Below, in pieces: positions 42,377 through 51,535 of a stretch of DNA of 64,000 nucleotides; positions within the stretch are counted from its first letter, which is position 1, and every line of letters starts with the position of its first letter. The stretch is taken from NCBI GenBank assembly GCA_965222175.1, contig OZ244938.1, positions 4,216,001-4,280,000 on the forward strand. The letters run 5' to 3'. The notes under the pieces are model-generated. The model had not been told where the DNA came from. It made no database searches and saw only the letters and a program-made list of their open reading frames with translations. The position numbers and the translations under genes were made by a program. Origin of the DNA: NORP240 sp965222175. Its GTDB lineage: Bacteria; Pseudomonadota; Gammaproteobacteria; Pseudomonadales; Pseudohongiellaceae.

Positions 42377-43750
42377 ATGGATCCAGCAACCGCGGTCAAC
42401 ACCAGCGCCGCCATTTCCCTGGTCGGCTTTGCCGTCGTCATTTTCTTATTGCTGTTTCTTATCGCCAGGTGGAAATGGCACGTGTTCTTCGCGCTGCTGA
42501 TTCCCATCATCCTGTTCGGCCTGCTGCCTGGAATACAGCAGAACAATTTCATTGATGCATTTGAATCCGGGTTCGGCAATACCCTGGGATCCATCGGCGT
42601 GGTCATCGTGCTGGGCTCCATCATTGCCGAGGCCATGAAACACACCGGGGCGATCCAGGTGATTACCCGATCCATGGTGAACCTGGTGGGCAGTCGACGG
42701 ATGCCGCTGGCGCTGACGCTGACCGGTTTCATCATCGGCGTTGCCATCTTTTCCGACGTCGCCTACGTCATTCTCAATCCCCTGGTACATTCCTCCGCAA
42801 GAGCTATGGGCGTGGGCATCACCGTGATGTCCACCGGCCTGGTAGGGGCCCTGCAGCTGACCCATGCCATCGTGCCGCCGACTCCCGGCCCCCTGGCCGC
42901 GGCGGCCATTGTCGGCGCCGATATCGGCACCACCATCATCTTCGGTGCCTTCGCCTGCCTGGTGGGATCGCTGGCCAGCTGGGCCTGGGGCGTTTACGTG
43001 GCGGGACCGCGCATAAAAACCCTGGCCAGCGAGGAATTCGAAGGCCTGTCCATCGAAGACCTGGACCAGGATGGACCGGCGGAGCTGCCGTCGACACTGA
43101 GCTCCTATACCCCCATCCTCATACCCATCCTGCTGATCGGCACCCAGAGCGTGGTCGCCCTGAGCCTGGAGGAGGGACACCTGCTGCGCACCCTGTTCCA
43201 GTACCTGGGCTGGCCGGTGGTGGCACTGTCCATCGGCGTGTGGCTGGCCTATCGCAATATCCGCAGCCAGGAACATCGGGAGAAGTCCCGCGATCAATGG
43301 GTGGAGGCGGCGCTTAAGACCTCCGCCATGATCCTGGTGGTCACCGGCCTGGGCGGTTCCCTGAGCGCGATTCTGCGGGGTACGCCGGCGGTGGATTTTA
43401 TCGCCGCCCTGTTTACCGATTACGGCCTGCCGACCATCCTGCTGCCCTTCGTCATCGGCATCATCGGCAACATGATTACCGGCTCCACCACGGTAGGCGT
43501 TATCACCGCTGCCTCGCTGGTGGCGCCCATGCTGGGCAGTCTCGCGCTGTCGCCGGAGGCCGCCATGCTGGCCGGCGCCAGCGGCTCGGTGATTATCAAG
43601 TATGTCAACAGCAGCTATTTCTGGGTCTGTACGTCGCTGTCCCGACTGCAGGTTCCTGATGCGGTATTCGCCTATGGCGGCGCAACCCTGGTGGGGGGAA
43701 TAGCGACATTCCTCACCGTGTGCCTGTTGTGGGTCACCGGGCTGGTTTGA
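42377..43750 (+). CDS. GntP-family organic acid permease
   Basis: 457 residues with about 12 membrane helices. Family features include GSIGVVIVLGSIIAEAMKHTG, HAIVPPTPGPLAAA and the late GSTTVGVITAASLVAPML. GntP permeases import gluconate, glycerate and related hydroxy acids by proton symport. GAGGAG lies a few bases upstream of the ATG. Position between the aminotransferase and the FAD/Fe-S dehydrogenase suggests uptake of a 2-hydroxy acid (glycerate, glycolate or similar) that feeds those enzymes; this is inference. Confidence 0.9.
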   Translation: MDPATAVNTSAAISLVGFAVVIFLLLFLIARWKWHVFFALLIPIILFGLLPGIQQNNFIDAFESGFGNTLGSIGVVIVLGSIIAEAMKHTGAIQVITRSMVNLVGSRRMPLALTLTGFIIGVAIFSDVAYVILNPLVHSSARAMGVGITVMSTGLVGALQLTHAIVPPTPGPLAAAAIVGADIGTTIIFGAFACLVGSLASWAWGVYVAGPRIKTLASEEFEGLSIEDLDQDGPAELPSTLSSYTPILIPILLIGTQSVVALSLEEGHLLRTLFQYLGWPVVALSIGVWLAYRNIRSQEHREKSRDQWVEAALKTSAMILVVTGLGGSLSAILRGTPAVDFIAALFTDYGLPTILLPFVIGIIGNMITGSTTVGVITAASLVAPMLGSLALSPEAAMLAGASGSVIIKYVNSSYFWVCTSLSRLQVPDAVFAYGGATLVGGIATFLTVCLLWVTGLV

Positions 43751-43817
43751 CCGGCATCAAGAAGGGGTTAAATTCTGCCAATTGAGGTTTTTGCCACGGG
43801 GCAAACAGGGTATTCTT

Positions 43818-43883
43818 GGCAAGGCGCCTCACCAGTGAACTCGCCTGCAAGCCAGAGCATTTCCATAGTTAATCAGAGGTTCC
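43818..43883 (+). mobile_element. MITE-B, right-end fragment (66 bp)
   Basis: GGCAAGGCGCCTCACCAGTG through GTTAATCAGAGGTTCC matches the right quarter of the complete copy and is followed by TTAA (YTAR). It ends 29 bp before the ATG of the nuclease-like gene. Confidence 0.8.
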
Positions 43884-43912
43884 TTAATCAGTAGCGATCC
43901 GGAGCTTTTACC

Positions 43913-44794
43913 ATGACACCCACCATCGGCGGCAACTTGATCACCCCAGTGGCGAGCCTGGTCCTGGCGACTTGGCTGTCCCTGTTCACCGGCGCTGCCG
44001 TCGGCCAGGAAGTCGCCGTCATTCACTGCCAGGGAAGTTGCCCACAGTACGGCTCACCCATTGCCGCCAGCAACGCCAAGGTGGTTATTCACCACCTGTA
44101 TGCCGCTGGTCTGAACCGCTACAACCGCCGTGCCGACTGGGTCGCCTATCGGCTGGTTGCCGATGCCATGGGAATTGCCTCGCTGCTGCCGCGTGATTGG
44201 CAACCGGACAGGCTGGCCGGGTTTGCCGAAATATCCGAGCTGGCCGACCTGGCAGAATTCGAACCGGAGGATGATTTACCGGCAATCAGCACTGCCGCCA
44301 GCGCCTACGGCAGCGTGGCGACCCCGCCAGCGGATGAATTCAAGCCGGTGCGACTGGCACCACTGACCGGCTTTGCCGGGGCCCCCTACTGGGCCGAGCT
44401 TAACAACACCAGCAACATGCTGCCCATGCCCTCGGCATTGCGTCTTGGTGCCTGGCTGCGCCTGGAGCAGTCGCTGAACTCGCTGGTCAAGCAGCAGGAG
44501 GAAGTCTACGTCATTGCCGGGCCGGTTTATTACAATGGCACACCCCCGGGATCGGAGACGCTGAAACCCGGTGAGAACCTGGCGGGCTATTTCAAGATCG
44601 TATCCACGGATTCCGCCTACGCCGGTTTCCTGTTTCCCCAGGACCTGCCGCAGACGGCATCCTTCTGTGAACAGGTGACCAGTATCGGCGAAATCGAAGA
44701 CCTGACCGGCCTTACGCTGTTGCCGGGACGGTCTCCGGCCACTGCCTGGAACCTGCTGGCCGAACTGGGCTGCGCCGGACCCGTCGGCCCCTGA
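43913..44794 (+). CDS. Secreted DNA/RNA non-specific endonuclease-like protein lacking the catalytic DRGH motif
   Basis: 293 residues with a signal peptide (about 10-31, ending AVGQ). The fold of the NUC1/Serratia-type nucleases is suggested by RRADWVAYRL, LNNTSNMLPMPSALRLGAWLRLEQSL and EEVYVIAGPVYYNG, which correspond to the PxWvAY, N.tNm.Pq....W..lE and vyVitGpvy blocks. Where the catalytic DRGHxAP would lie the sequence reads KPVRLAPLTGFA (about 144-155): the His general base and the Asp-Arg-Gly are gone. The metal-binding Asn region remains. It is probably an inactive relative, perhaps a binding protein. Two cysteine pairs are present. Confidence 0.72.
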   Translation: MTPTIGGNLITPVASLVLATWLSLFTGAAVGQEVAVIHCQGSCPQYGSPIAASNAKVVIHHLYAAGLNRYNRRADWVAYRLVADAMGIASLLPRDWQPDRLAGFAEISELADLAEFEPEDDLPAISTAASAYGSVATPPADEFKPVRLAPLTGFAGAPYWAELNNTSNMLPMPSALRLGAWLRLEQSLNSLVKQQEEVYVIAGPVYYNGTPPGSETLKPGENLAGYFKIVSTDSAYAGFLFPQDLPQTASFCEQVTSIGEIEDLTGLTLLPGRSPATAWNLLAELGCAGPVGP

Positions 44795-44867
44795 AAACGC
44801 CGGTCGTCCCATTGCCGGACTGCTGTTGCGGACCTGACCAACCGGGCCGCCGCCAATGGCGTGATCC

Positions 44868-47800
44868 TCACCCTGGCCGATCCACCGGCACACCCCTGAG
44901 CAGGGCCTGCTGCAGCACCCGGGCAACATGCAGTGCCTGTCGACCGGTGCCGTGCTGGATCTGGGCCCGGCAGCTGGTGCCGTCAGCGACAACCAGGTCG
45001 CCGGGGCCGGCTTCCCTGACGGCGGGAAACAGTGACAGTTCGCCCATTTTCATGGACGTCTCGTAGTGCTCGACCTCGTAGCCGAAGGATCCGGCCATGC
45101 CACAGCAGCTGGAGTCGATGGTCTGCACCTCCAGGCCCGGAATCATGGCCAGCAGGCGCTGCACCGGAGTCATCACGTTGAATGCCTTCTGGTGACAATG
45201 GCCATGGAGCAGGATGCGGTTGGCCTCGATGGGCTGCAGCTCGAGCTCGAGACGCCCGGCTTCCTGTTCCGCCACCAGGAATTCTTCAAGCAGAAACGCC
45301 CGATCCGCCAGCCGGCGGGTGTCGTCCCCCGGCAGCAGTGCCAGGTATTCATCCCGCAGGGTCAACAGGCAGGACGGTTCCAGGCCGACCACCGGGATAT
45401 CCCGCTGAAGGTATGGCAACAGCGCGTCCAGCGTGCGCCGCGCTTCCAGTCGCGCCTCGTCCAGCAGGCCGTTGCTGAAAAAAGTCCGGCCGCAGCATAG
45501 CGGTCTTGCGGACGCCGGCGCCACCGGACAATGTACCCGGTAGCCTGCCTTTTCCAGCACGGCATGGGCGGCCGCGGCGTTGTCGCTTTCGAAGCAGTCG
45601 TTGAAGGTGTCCACCAGCAGCACCACGTCCCTTGACGTGGCGGTCCAGTCCTGCGGCGCTTCCCCGCTGCCAAAACCCGACCTGCCTGCTGCCGTGCGGC
45701 TGAACCGCTGCCGGCGCCAGCGGGGCAGTTCCCGCTGGTCAGTCAGGCCCAGCAGCCACCGGGAAACGGTCTTCAGCCCCGGCAGCTGGTCACGCAGGTT
45801 CAGTAACCAGCCCAGCTTCTGCAGGCGATAGGCGTACCGGGGCAGGTAGGCAAACAATCGCTCGCGCAGGGGCAGACCGTGGTGCGTCCGGTAGTGATGG
45901 AGAAACTCTGTCTTCATCCTTGCCATGTCGACCCCGGTGGGACATTCCCGTTTGCAGCCCTTGCAGCCGACACACAGTTCCATGGCCTGGTACATGGCGT
46001 CCGACGACAGGGCATCCTCGCCCAGCTGACCGGTCAGGGCCAGCCGCAGGGTATTGGCTCGTCCCCGGGTGAGATGCTGTTCCTCACGGGTAACCCGGTA
46101 AGAGGGACACATGGTGCCGACATTGGCTTTACGGCAGGCGCCGTTGTTGTTGCACATCTCCGCCGCCCGGTGGAAACCGCCCCATTCCGACCAGTCCAGC
46201 GGGGTGTCCATGGCAATAGGCGCATACCCGGGTGGGTAACGCATCAGGCTGCGATCATCCATCCGGTGCGGCTTCACGATCTTGCCGGGATTGAACAGTC
46301 CGGACGGATCAAAACCGCGTTTGACCTCCTCGAAGTTGTCCACCATGCGTTGTCCGAACATCGGCTGGTGAAACTCCGACCGGGAAATCCCGTCGCCGTG
46401 CTCTCCGGAATGGGAACCCTTGTATTCCCTTACCATCTCCAGGGTCTCTTCCACGATGGCCCGCATTTTCTTCGTTCCGTCCTCCTCTTTCATGTTGAGG
46501 ACCGGCCTGACATGCAGCGTGCCCACCGACGCGTGGGCATAGAAGGTTCCACTTGTCCCGTGTTTATGAAAGATTTCGGTGAGCCGACGGGTGTATTCAG
46601 CCAGGTCCTCCAGCCGTACCGCGCAATCCTCGATAAAGGAAACCGGTTTACCGTCGCCCTTCATGGACATCATGATGTTGAGGCCGGATTTCCTGACTTC
46701 CCAGATGGCATGCTGAAATTCCGGCTCCACGGCCTCGACAACCGCGCCGGGAAATCCCAGGTCTGCCATCAGCTCCACCAGCTCGCTGAGCTTGCGCAGC
46801 TGCTGATCGCGATCATCGCCGGCGAACTCCACCAGCAGCAGGGCGTCGGGCTCACCCTGTACAAACCGGCTGACCGTTGGCGCGAACAGGGGGATATCCC
46901 TGGCCAGGTCGATCATGGTGCGATCCACAAGTTCCACCGCCGTGGGTTCCAGCCTGACGATATGCCGGGTACAGTCCATGGCTTCGTAGAAGGTGGGAAA
47001 ATGACACACCCCCAGCACCTTTTCCGGGGGGATGGGCTGCAGGTTGAGATGGATGCGCTGGAAGAACGCCAGGGTTCCTTCCGAACCCACCAGCAGGCGG
47101 GCCATGTTGGGGTGTTCCCGGGTCAGTTCATCGATATTGTAGCCCCCCACCCGCCGCAGCAGGTCCGGGAAACGGGCATTGATCTCGTCGGCCTCGCGTC
47201 GCCCCAGGGCCAGCATGTCCGCCACCAGTCGCCGATGGGCAGGATCGTCCATGCCGTCGCCGTTCAGCTGCTGAAAATGGCCGCGGCTGCCATCCGCCAG
47301 CAGGGCTTCAATGGAACGGACATTATGTACCATGTTGCCATAGCGGATGGAGCGGGCCCCGCAACTGTTGTTGCCGGTCATCCCCCCCAGGGTGGCGCGA
47401 TTGGCGGTGGAGACATCCACCGGGTACCAGAGGCCATGGGGCTTGAGATAACGGTTCAGCTGGTCCAGCACGGTTCCCGGCTGGACGCATACCGTGCGGG
47501 CGTCGGCGTCGAATTCCAGGATGTTGTTGAGATGACGGGTGGTGTCGATCAGCAGGGCCTCGCCGATGGCCTGCCCGTTCTGCGAGGTTCCGGCCCCCCG
47601 GGGCAGAACCGGCAGGCCTTCGTCCGCAGCGATCTGCACGGCGATTGCCACATCCTGCTCGTCCGCCGGCACCACCACGCCGATGGGCATCAGCTGGTAA
47701 ATGGACGCATCGGTGCTGTAGCGACCACGGCTGAAGGCATCGAACAGGACATCGCCGCGCAACTCCCGCCGGAGCCGGGCTGCCAGGGCGCTGCTGCCGA

Positions 47801-47873
47801 CGTCTGCGGGTCTGCCGGAGCCGCCGTTACTGCTGCTGCCGGCGCTGGACTGGTGCTGAGAAATCTGGGTCAT
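44868..47873 (-). CDS. ydiJ: FAD/4Fe-4S 2-hydroxyacid dehydrogenase (YdiJ-like)
   Basis: 1001 residues, close to the 1018 of E. coli YdiJ. An N-terminal FAD-binding domain (about 60-280; PRGAGTSQNGQAIGEALLID, TGNNSCGARSIRYGNM) is followed by a GlcD-type C-terminal FAD domain. Two Fe-S motifs come next: CNNNGACRKANVGTMCPSY (about 575-595) and CVGCKGCKRECPTG (about 632-645). Two CCG domains follow (LEPSCLLTLRDE; HGHCHQKAFNV; SSCCGMAGSFGY). YdiJ oxidises D-2-hydroxyglutarate; other members oxidise D-lactate or glycolate. A peripheral cytoplasmic-membrane location and quinone reduction are likely. Confidence 0.9.
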   Translation of the reverse strand: MTQISQHQSSAGSSSNGGSGRPADVGSSALAARLRRELRGDVLFDAFSRGRYSTDASIYQLMPIGVVVPADEQDVAIAVQIAADEGLPVLPRGAGTSQNGQAIGEALLIDTTRHLNNILEFDADARTVCVQPGTVLDQLNRYLKPHGLWYPVDVSTANRATLGGMTGNNSCGARSIRYGNMVHNVRSIEALLADGSRGHFQQLNGDGMDDPAHRRLVADMLALGRREADEINARFPDLLRRVGGYNIDELTREHPNMARLLVGSEGTLAFFQRIHLNLQPIPPEKVLGVCHFPTFYEAMDCTRHIVRLEPTAVELVDRTMIDLARDIPLFAPTVSRFVQGEPDALLLVEFAGDDRDQQLRKLSELVELMADLGFPGAVVEAVEPEFQHAIWEVRKSGLNIMMSMKGDGKPVSFIEDCAVRLEDLAEYTRRLTEIFHKHGTSGTFYAHASVGTLHVRPVLNMKEEDGTKKMRAIVEETLEMVREYKGSHSGEHGDGISRSEFHQPMFGQRMVDNFEEVKRGFDPSGLFNPGKIVKPHRMDDRSLMRYPPGYAPIAMDTPLDWSEWGGFHRAAEMCNNNGACRKANVGTMCPSYRVTREEQHLTRGRANTLRLALTGQLGEDALSSDAMYQAMELCVGCKGCKRECPTGVDMARMKTEFLHHYRTHHGLPLRERLFAYLPRYAYRLQKLGWLLNLRDQLPGLKTVSRWLLGLTDQRELPRWRRQRFSRTAAGRSGFGSGEAPQDWTATSRDVVLLVDTFNDCFESDNAAAAHAVLEKAGYRVHCPVAPASARPLCCGRTFFSNGLLDEARLEARRTLDALLPYLQRDIPVVGLEPSCLLTLRDEYLALLPGDDTRRLADRAFLLEEFLVAEQEAGRLELELQPIEANRILLHGHCHQKAFNVMTPVQRLLAMIPGLEVQTIDSSCCGMAGSFGYEVEHYETSMKMGELSLFPAVREAGPGDLVVADGTSCRAQIQHGTGRQALHVARVLQQALLRGVPVDRPG

Positions 47874-48130
47874 TTGTCGGTTACGGAACCGCCTGGTCTG
47901 GTGAACTTCCTTATATCACAACTGCGGGCACCGCGACCAAAGCGACAATGCCTGGATTACTCCCGGCGACGGCTGGAGAGGGTGATCTGGCGTTGCCGGC
48001 AATGGCTCCGATAATTGCCGGCAGCCCCGGGTTCAGGCGGACTGCACAGTCAGTCCCGGGGGTCTGCACGGGACTTTCGCCCCGCGTGGAATCGCAGCAA
48101 TGCCTCGGTCTGCCAGTCGGCACAATAGCG
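47874..48130. other. Left part of a 395-bp gene-free region
   Basis: This lies between the divergent YdiJ-like and DUF1800 genes; the right part holds a MITE-B fragment (48131-48199) and the DUF1800 promoter. The sequence here is GC-rich, contains CCCGGGG-type runs, and has no open frame with start signals. The YdiJ promoter must lie here. Confidence 0.5.
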
Positions 48131-48199
48131 GCGCACGACGCCTTGCAGTGGCGCCCGACAGATTCCCGCAGAGCACTTCCCTACTTAATCAGAGGTTCT
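48131..48199 (-). mobile_element. MITE-B, left-end fragment in reverse orientation (69 bp)
   Basis: Read on the minus strand it begins with the terminus AGAACCTCTGATTAAGTAG and continues GGAAGTGCTCTGCGGGAATC, like the left end of the complete copy, breaking off after the CGTCGTGCGCC segment. It ends about 70 bp before the DUF1800 gene. Confidence 0.75.
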
Positions 48200-48268
48200 C
48201 TGGAACATCGGCCGGGAAAGGGGTAATCTCGACCCTACCTGGTTGCCCAACCCACTGGAGAAAGCCCG

Positions 48269-50215
48269 ATGAGCCTCATCAATAGGGGACGAACTTCGCG
48301 CAGGCTGGTGATGGTGCCTGTGCTTTTCCGTAGCCGCACCGCTATCCCTGGTCTTGCCCTGCTTACTCGTCTTACCCGTCTTACCTGTCTTACCCGTCTT
48401 ACCTGTCTTACCCTTGCGGCGGCCCTGCTCGCCGCGGTTACCGCCGCGCCGAGCCTGGCCCAGCAGTCCGCCATGGACAACTGGCAGAATGACCTGTCAC
48501 CCCTGTCCGCCGCCGACTGGAACTACGAGCGGGCCGCCCACCTGCTGGAGCGGGCGGGATTCGGCGGCACACCGGACCAGGTCCAGGCACTGGTCGGTAT
48601 TGGCCTGGAGCAAGCCGTCAACCGACTGGTTTATTTCGATCCGGCAGGCAACAGCCATCTGCAGGCCTTTGACCATTCGGGCATTCATGATCCCGGCCTG
48701 GATCCCTTCCCACCCAGTCGGCCGGCCACCACGGAACTGGCCAGGGAACAGGGGGAGGCCCTGGGCATCAAGGTGAAACCGGCGGGCAATCGTCCCCTGC
48801 AGCCCATCGTCAACAAGTTCTTTTACTGGCTGCGGGCCAGTTCACTGGAAACCAACCGCGTCGCCTACTGGTGGGCCAACCGGATGGTTGCCTCCGATAC
48901 GCCCCTGCAGGAAAAGATGGCCCTGTTCTGGCACGGGCACTATGCCATCAACGAAGGCAAGGTCCGGGATTATCGCAAGCTGCTGCAGGAACTGACCCTG
49001 TTCCATGACATGGGTACCGGCAGTTTCCGCGATCTCATGGTGGCAGTGGCCCAGGATCCGGCCATGCTGGCGTTCCTGGACGCCGGCGTCAACGTCAAAG
49101 GCGCACCCAATGAAAACTTCGCCCGGGAAATCATGGAGCTGTTCACCATGGGGGTGGGCAATTACTCGGAATCCGATATCCGCGAAGCAGCCCGGGCCTT
49201 TACCGGCTGGAACTACAGCGGCCTGGACTTTGTTGTCAATCAGGCGCAGCACGACGACGGCCTGAAATCGTTCCTGGGCCAACAGGGCCGTTTCGATGGC
49301 GTCGAGGTGATCGACATCATCATGGCGCAGCCGGTGACGGCGGAATACATCGCCGGCAAGATTTACCGGTTTTTCGTCCGCGAGGAGTTGCATCCTGCCC
49401 TGCAGCAACAGCTGGGCGCCGTCCTGCGGGAGGCAGACTATGAAATCGCCGCCCTGTTGCAGACCATCTTCCTGTCCAGGGACTTCTACAGTGCCGCGTC
49501 CGTGGGCACCCATATCAAGAGCCCGGTGGAACTGGCGGTATCCACCTACCGCAAGCTCGGGCTGCACGAAGTTCCAGGTGTCCCTGATTTCAACCAGGCC
49601 ACCGGCGCGCTGGGACAGACGCTGTTTCGTCCACCGACTGTTGCCGGCTGGGCCGGCGGACGCAGCTGGATAACCCCCGGGCTGTTGCTGGAGCGTGGCA
49701 ACTTTGCCCGGGACGTGCTGTTTCCGGACATCAACTTCATTCCCCCGGATCGACGTAACGGCAGCCCGGAGATACAGAGCGTCGCCAGGCGGATCCGGGA
49801 AGGACTGGATATCACCTCGGCCACCCAGCCCGCCAGTATCGGCGAAGGCCAGATCATGGCGGAATCCAACATGCTGGCGGACCGGGACGAGGATTTCAAT
49901 ACCCGCTATGGCAGTTTCCGGGGCTGGCAGATGGCCATCGAGCGGGTCAAGCCCATCGCCCGGCACACTGCCAGGCTTAACCTGAGTAGTATGGTCCTTG
50001 ACCAGGAACTGCGGACTACTGCCGAGGTGGTCGACTACTTCATACTCCGCTTTATGCGGGTTGCCCCGGGACCGGAGGCGCGTTACATGCTCATCGCCTT
50101 CCTCGACGGCGAACTCGGCACGTCGGATATCAATTCGGCGTCCACCTACATGGAAGACGCCCTGCGCATGACGCTGCATATCCTGATGAGCCAGCCGGAG
50201 TACCAGCTGGGCTGA
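48269..50215 (+). CDS. DUF1800 secreted protein
   Basis: 648 residues. An unusually long N-terminus leads to a signal peptide built on a 9-bp repeat (LTRLTRLTCLTRLTCLT), ending near SLAQQ. The DUF1800 hallmarks follow: AAHLLERAGFGGTPDQVQAL, MVASDTPLQEKMALFWHGH, DPAMLAFLDAGVNVKGAPNE and FAREIMELFTMGVGNYSE. The family is exported, nearly always sits next to a DUF1501 gene, and has no established reaction; links to extracellular polymers have been proposed. GGAGA lies upstream of the ATG. It is 62 bp from the DUF1501 gene. Confidence 0.9.
   Translation: MSLINRGRTSRRLVMVPVLFRSRTAIPGLALLTRLTRLTCLTRLTCLTLAAALLAAVTAAPSLAQQSAMDNWQNDLSPLSAADWNYERAAHLLERAGFGGTPDQVQALVGIGLEQAVNRLVYFDPAGNSHLQAFDHSGIHDPGLDPFPPSRPATTELAREQGEALGIKVKPAGNRPLQPIVNKFFYWLRASSLETNRVAYWWANRMVASDTPLQEKMALFWHGHYAINEGKVRDYRKLLQELTLFHDMGTGSFRDLMVAVAQDPAMLAFLDAGVNVKGAPNENFAREIMELFTMGVGNYSESDIREAARAFTGWNYSGLDFVVNQAQHDDGLKSFLGQQGRFDGVEVIDIIMAQPVTAEYIAGKIYRFFVREELHPALQQQLGAVLREADYEIAALLQTIFLSRDFYSAASVGTHIKSPVELAVSTYRKLGLHEVPGVPDFNQATGALGQTLFRPPTVAGWAGGRSWITPGLLLERGNFARDVLFPDINFIPPDRRNGSPEIQSVARRIREGLDITSATQPASIGEGQIMAESNMLADRDEDFNTRYGSFRGWQMAIERVKPIARHTARLNLSSMVLDQELRTTAEVVDYFILRFMRVAPGPEARYMLIAFLDGELGTSDINSASTYMEDALRMTLHILMSQPEYQLG
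48361..48415 (+). repeat. 9-bp tandem repeat inside the DUF1800 signal peptide
   Basis: CTTACYCGT/CTTACCTGT units follow each other about six times, coding Leu-Thr-Arg or Leu-Thr-Cys in frame. Changes in copy number would alter the length of the n-region without shifting the frame. Confidence 0.8.
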
Positions 50216-50277
50216 TCACCCGACGCGCATCATTCAAACCGCGACTGCCAATTGCAGTCCAACAGAGAGCAACGACA

Positions 50278-51525
50278 ATGAAAACTACGCTGCTGACCGA
50301 AGCCGGACGCAACCGCCGGGCACTGCTGAAGAAAGGACTGGCGGGACTGGGCATTGCCGGGCTGAACGCCAATTTTCTCGCGCCCTCGCTGCTGGGCCAG
50401 GCCGCCCAGGGCGCCGCCGCGGCCCTGGCGGGCAACAAGATCCTGGTGGTGCTGGAGCTGTCCGGGGGCAACGACGGGCTGAACACCGTTGTGCCTTACG
50501 GCGACGATGCGTATTACCGCCATCGACCCGCCATCGGCATCCCCAAAAACCAGCTGCGCCTGCTGGACGACCATTTTGGCCTCAATCCCGGTATGGCCGG
50601 CTTCGAACGGCTTTACAAGGACGGCAACCTGGCCATCGTTCACGGCTGTGGATATGACAACCCGTCCTACTCCCATTTCTCCTCCATGGCTTACTGGCAC
50701 ACGGCGGCCCCCAACAGCGGCGACGAATATGGCTGGGTGGGCCGGCTGGCGGATGCCATGGCACCGGCAGCACCGGCCAACTACGTGGTCAATATCGCTT
50801 CCCGGCAGTCACTGGCGGTACGCAGTCAGCGTCACGTACCGGTGGTGTTTGATCAGCCGGAACGGTTCATGCGCGACGCTTTTTACGAGGAGAAAGATGC
50901 CCTTGCGGCGGTCCGGGATGCCGGTACCGTGGACAATCCCTCGCGACGCTTCCTGCTGGATATCGCCCGCAGCGCCAACGACGCCTCGGCGCTGGTGCGG
51001 GAAGCCTGGTCCAATTACCGCTCTCCGGTAGACTACGGCATCAACAGCCTGGACCTGCCAAAAGTGGTTTCCCTGATCGACGCCGGCATGCCCACGCGCC
51101 TCTACTACGTTTCCTATCGCAACAATGCCTTCGATACCCACGTCTTTCAGAACGATCTCCACCGCCGCCTGCTGACCTATACCTCCGACGCAGTTGCCGC
51201 ATTCATGCAGGACCTGGAACGCATCGGGCGGGCCGACGACGTGGCGCTGATGATCTTTTCCGAATTCGGTCGCCGGGTACCGGAAAATGTCAGCCTGGGT
51301 ACCGACCACGGTGCTGCCAACAACATGTTCGTGGTGGGCAAACAGGTTCAAGGCGGCCATTATGGCCAGCTGCCCAGCCTCACCGATCTTGCCGAGGGTG
51401 ATAACCTGGCACATACCACCGATTTCCGCCGTGTCTACCAGACCATGATGGAACGCTGGCTGGGTTACCAAGATGCGGCCGGACTGCTCAACGGCAATTT
51501 TGGAACCTTCGATATTTTCAGTTGA
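50278..51525 (+). CDS. DUF1501 protein, Tat-exported
   Basis: 415 residues. The N-terminus NRRALLKKGLAGLGIAGL has the twin-arginine pattern. LVVLELSGGNDGLNTVVPY is the DUF1501 signature (sulfatase/phosphatase-like fold), with later IVHGCGYDNPSYSHFSSMAY, MIFSEFGRRVPEN and TDHGAANNMFVVG. The Asp/His/Asn residues resemble those of the alkaline-phosphatase superfamily, but no reaction is established. It pairs with DUF1800 immediately upstream; such pairs are common in marine bacteria and Planctomycetes. Confidence 0.9.
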   Translation: MKTTLLTEAGRNRRALLKKGLAGLGIAGLNANFLAPSLLGQAAQGAAAALAGNKILVVLELSGGNDGLNTVVPYGDDAYYRHRPAIGIPKNQLRLLDDHFGLNPGMAGFERLYKDGNLAIVHGCGYDNPSYSHFSSMAYWHTAAPNSGDEYGWVGRLADAMAPAAPANYVVNIASRQSLAVRSQRHVPVVFDQPERFMRDAFYEEKDALAAVRDAGTVDNPSRRFLLDIARSANDASALVREAWSNYRSPVDYGINSLDLPKVVSLIDAGMPTRLYYVSYRNNAFDTHVFQNDLHRRLLTYTSDAVAAFMQDLERIGRADDVALMIFSEFGRRVPENVSLGTDHGAANNMFVVGKQVQGGHYGQLPSLTDLAEGDNLAHTTDFRRVYQTMMERWLGYQDAAGLLNGNFGTFDIFS

Positions 51526-51535
51526 GGAATTGGTA

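Noticed and set aside
45879..48014. A 711-codon open frame on the plus strand opposite the FAD/Fe-S dehydrogenase
   Set aside because: It is antisense to a gene with clear FAD and Fe-S motifs; the long frame is a by-product of GC-rich codon use and shows no recognisable protein motifs.
48842..50179. A 445-codon minus-strand frame within the DUF1800 gene
   Set aside because: It is antisense to a well-supported family gene, with no start signal and no motifs.
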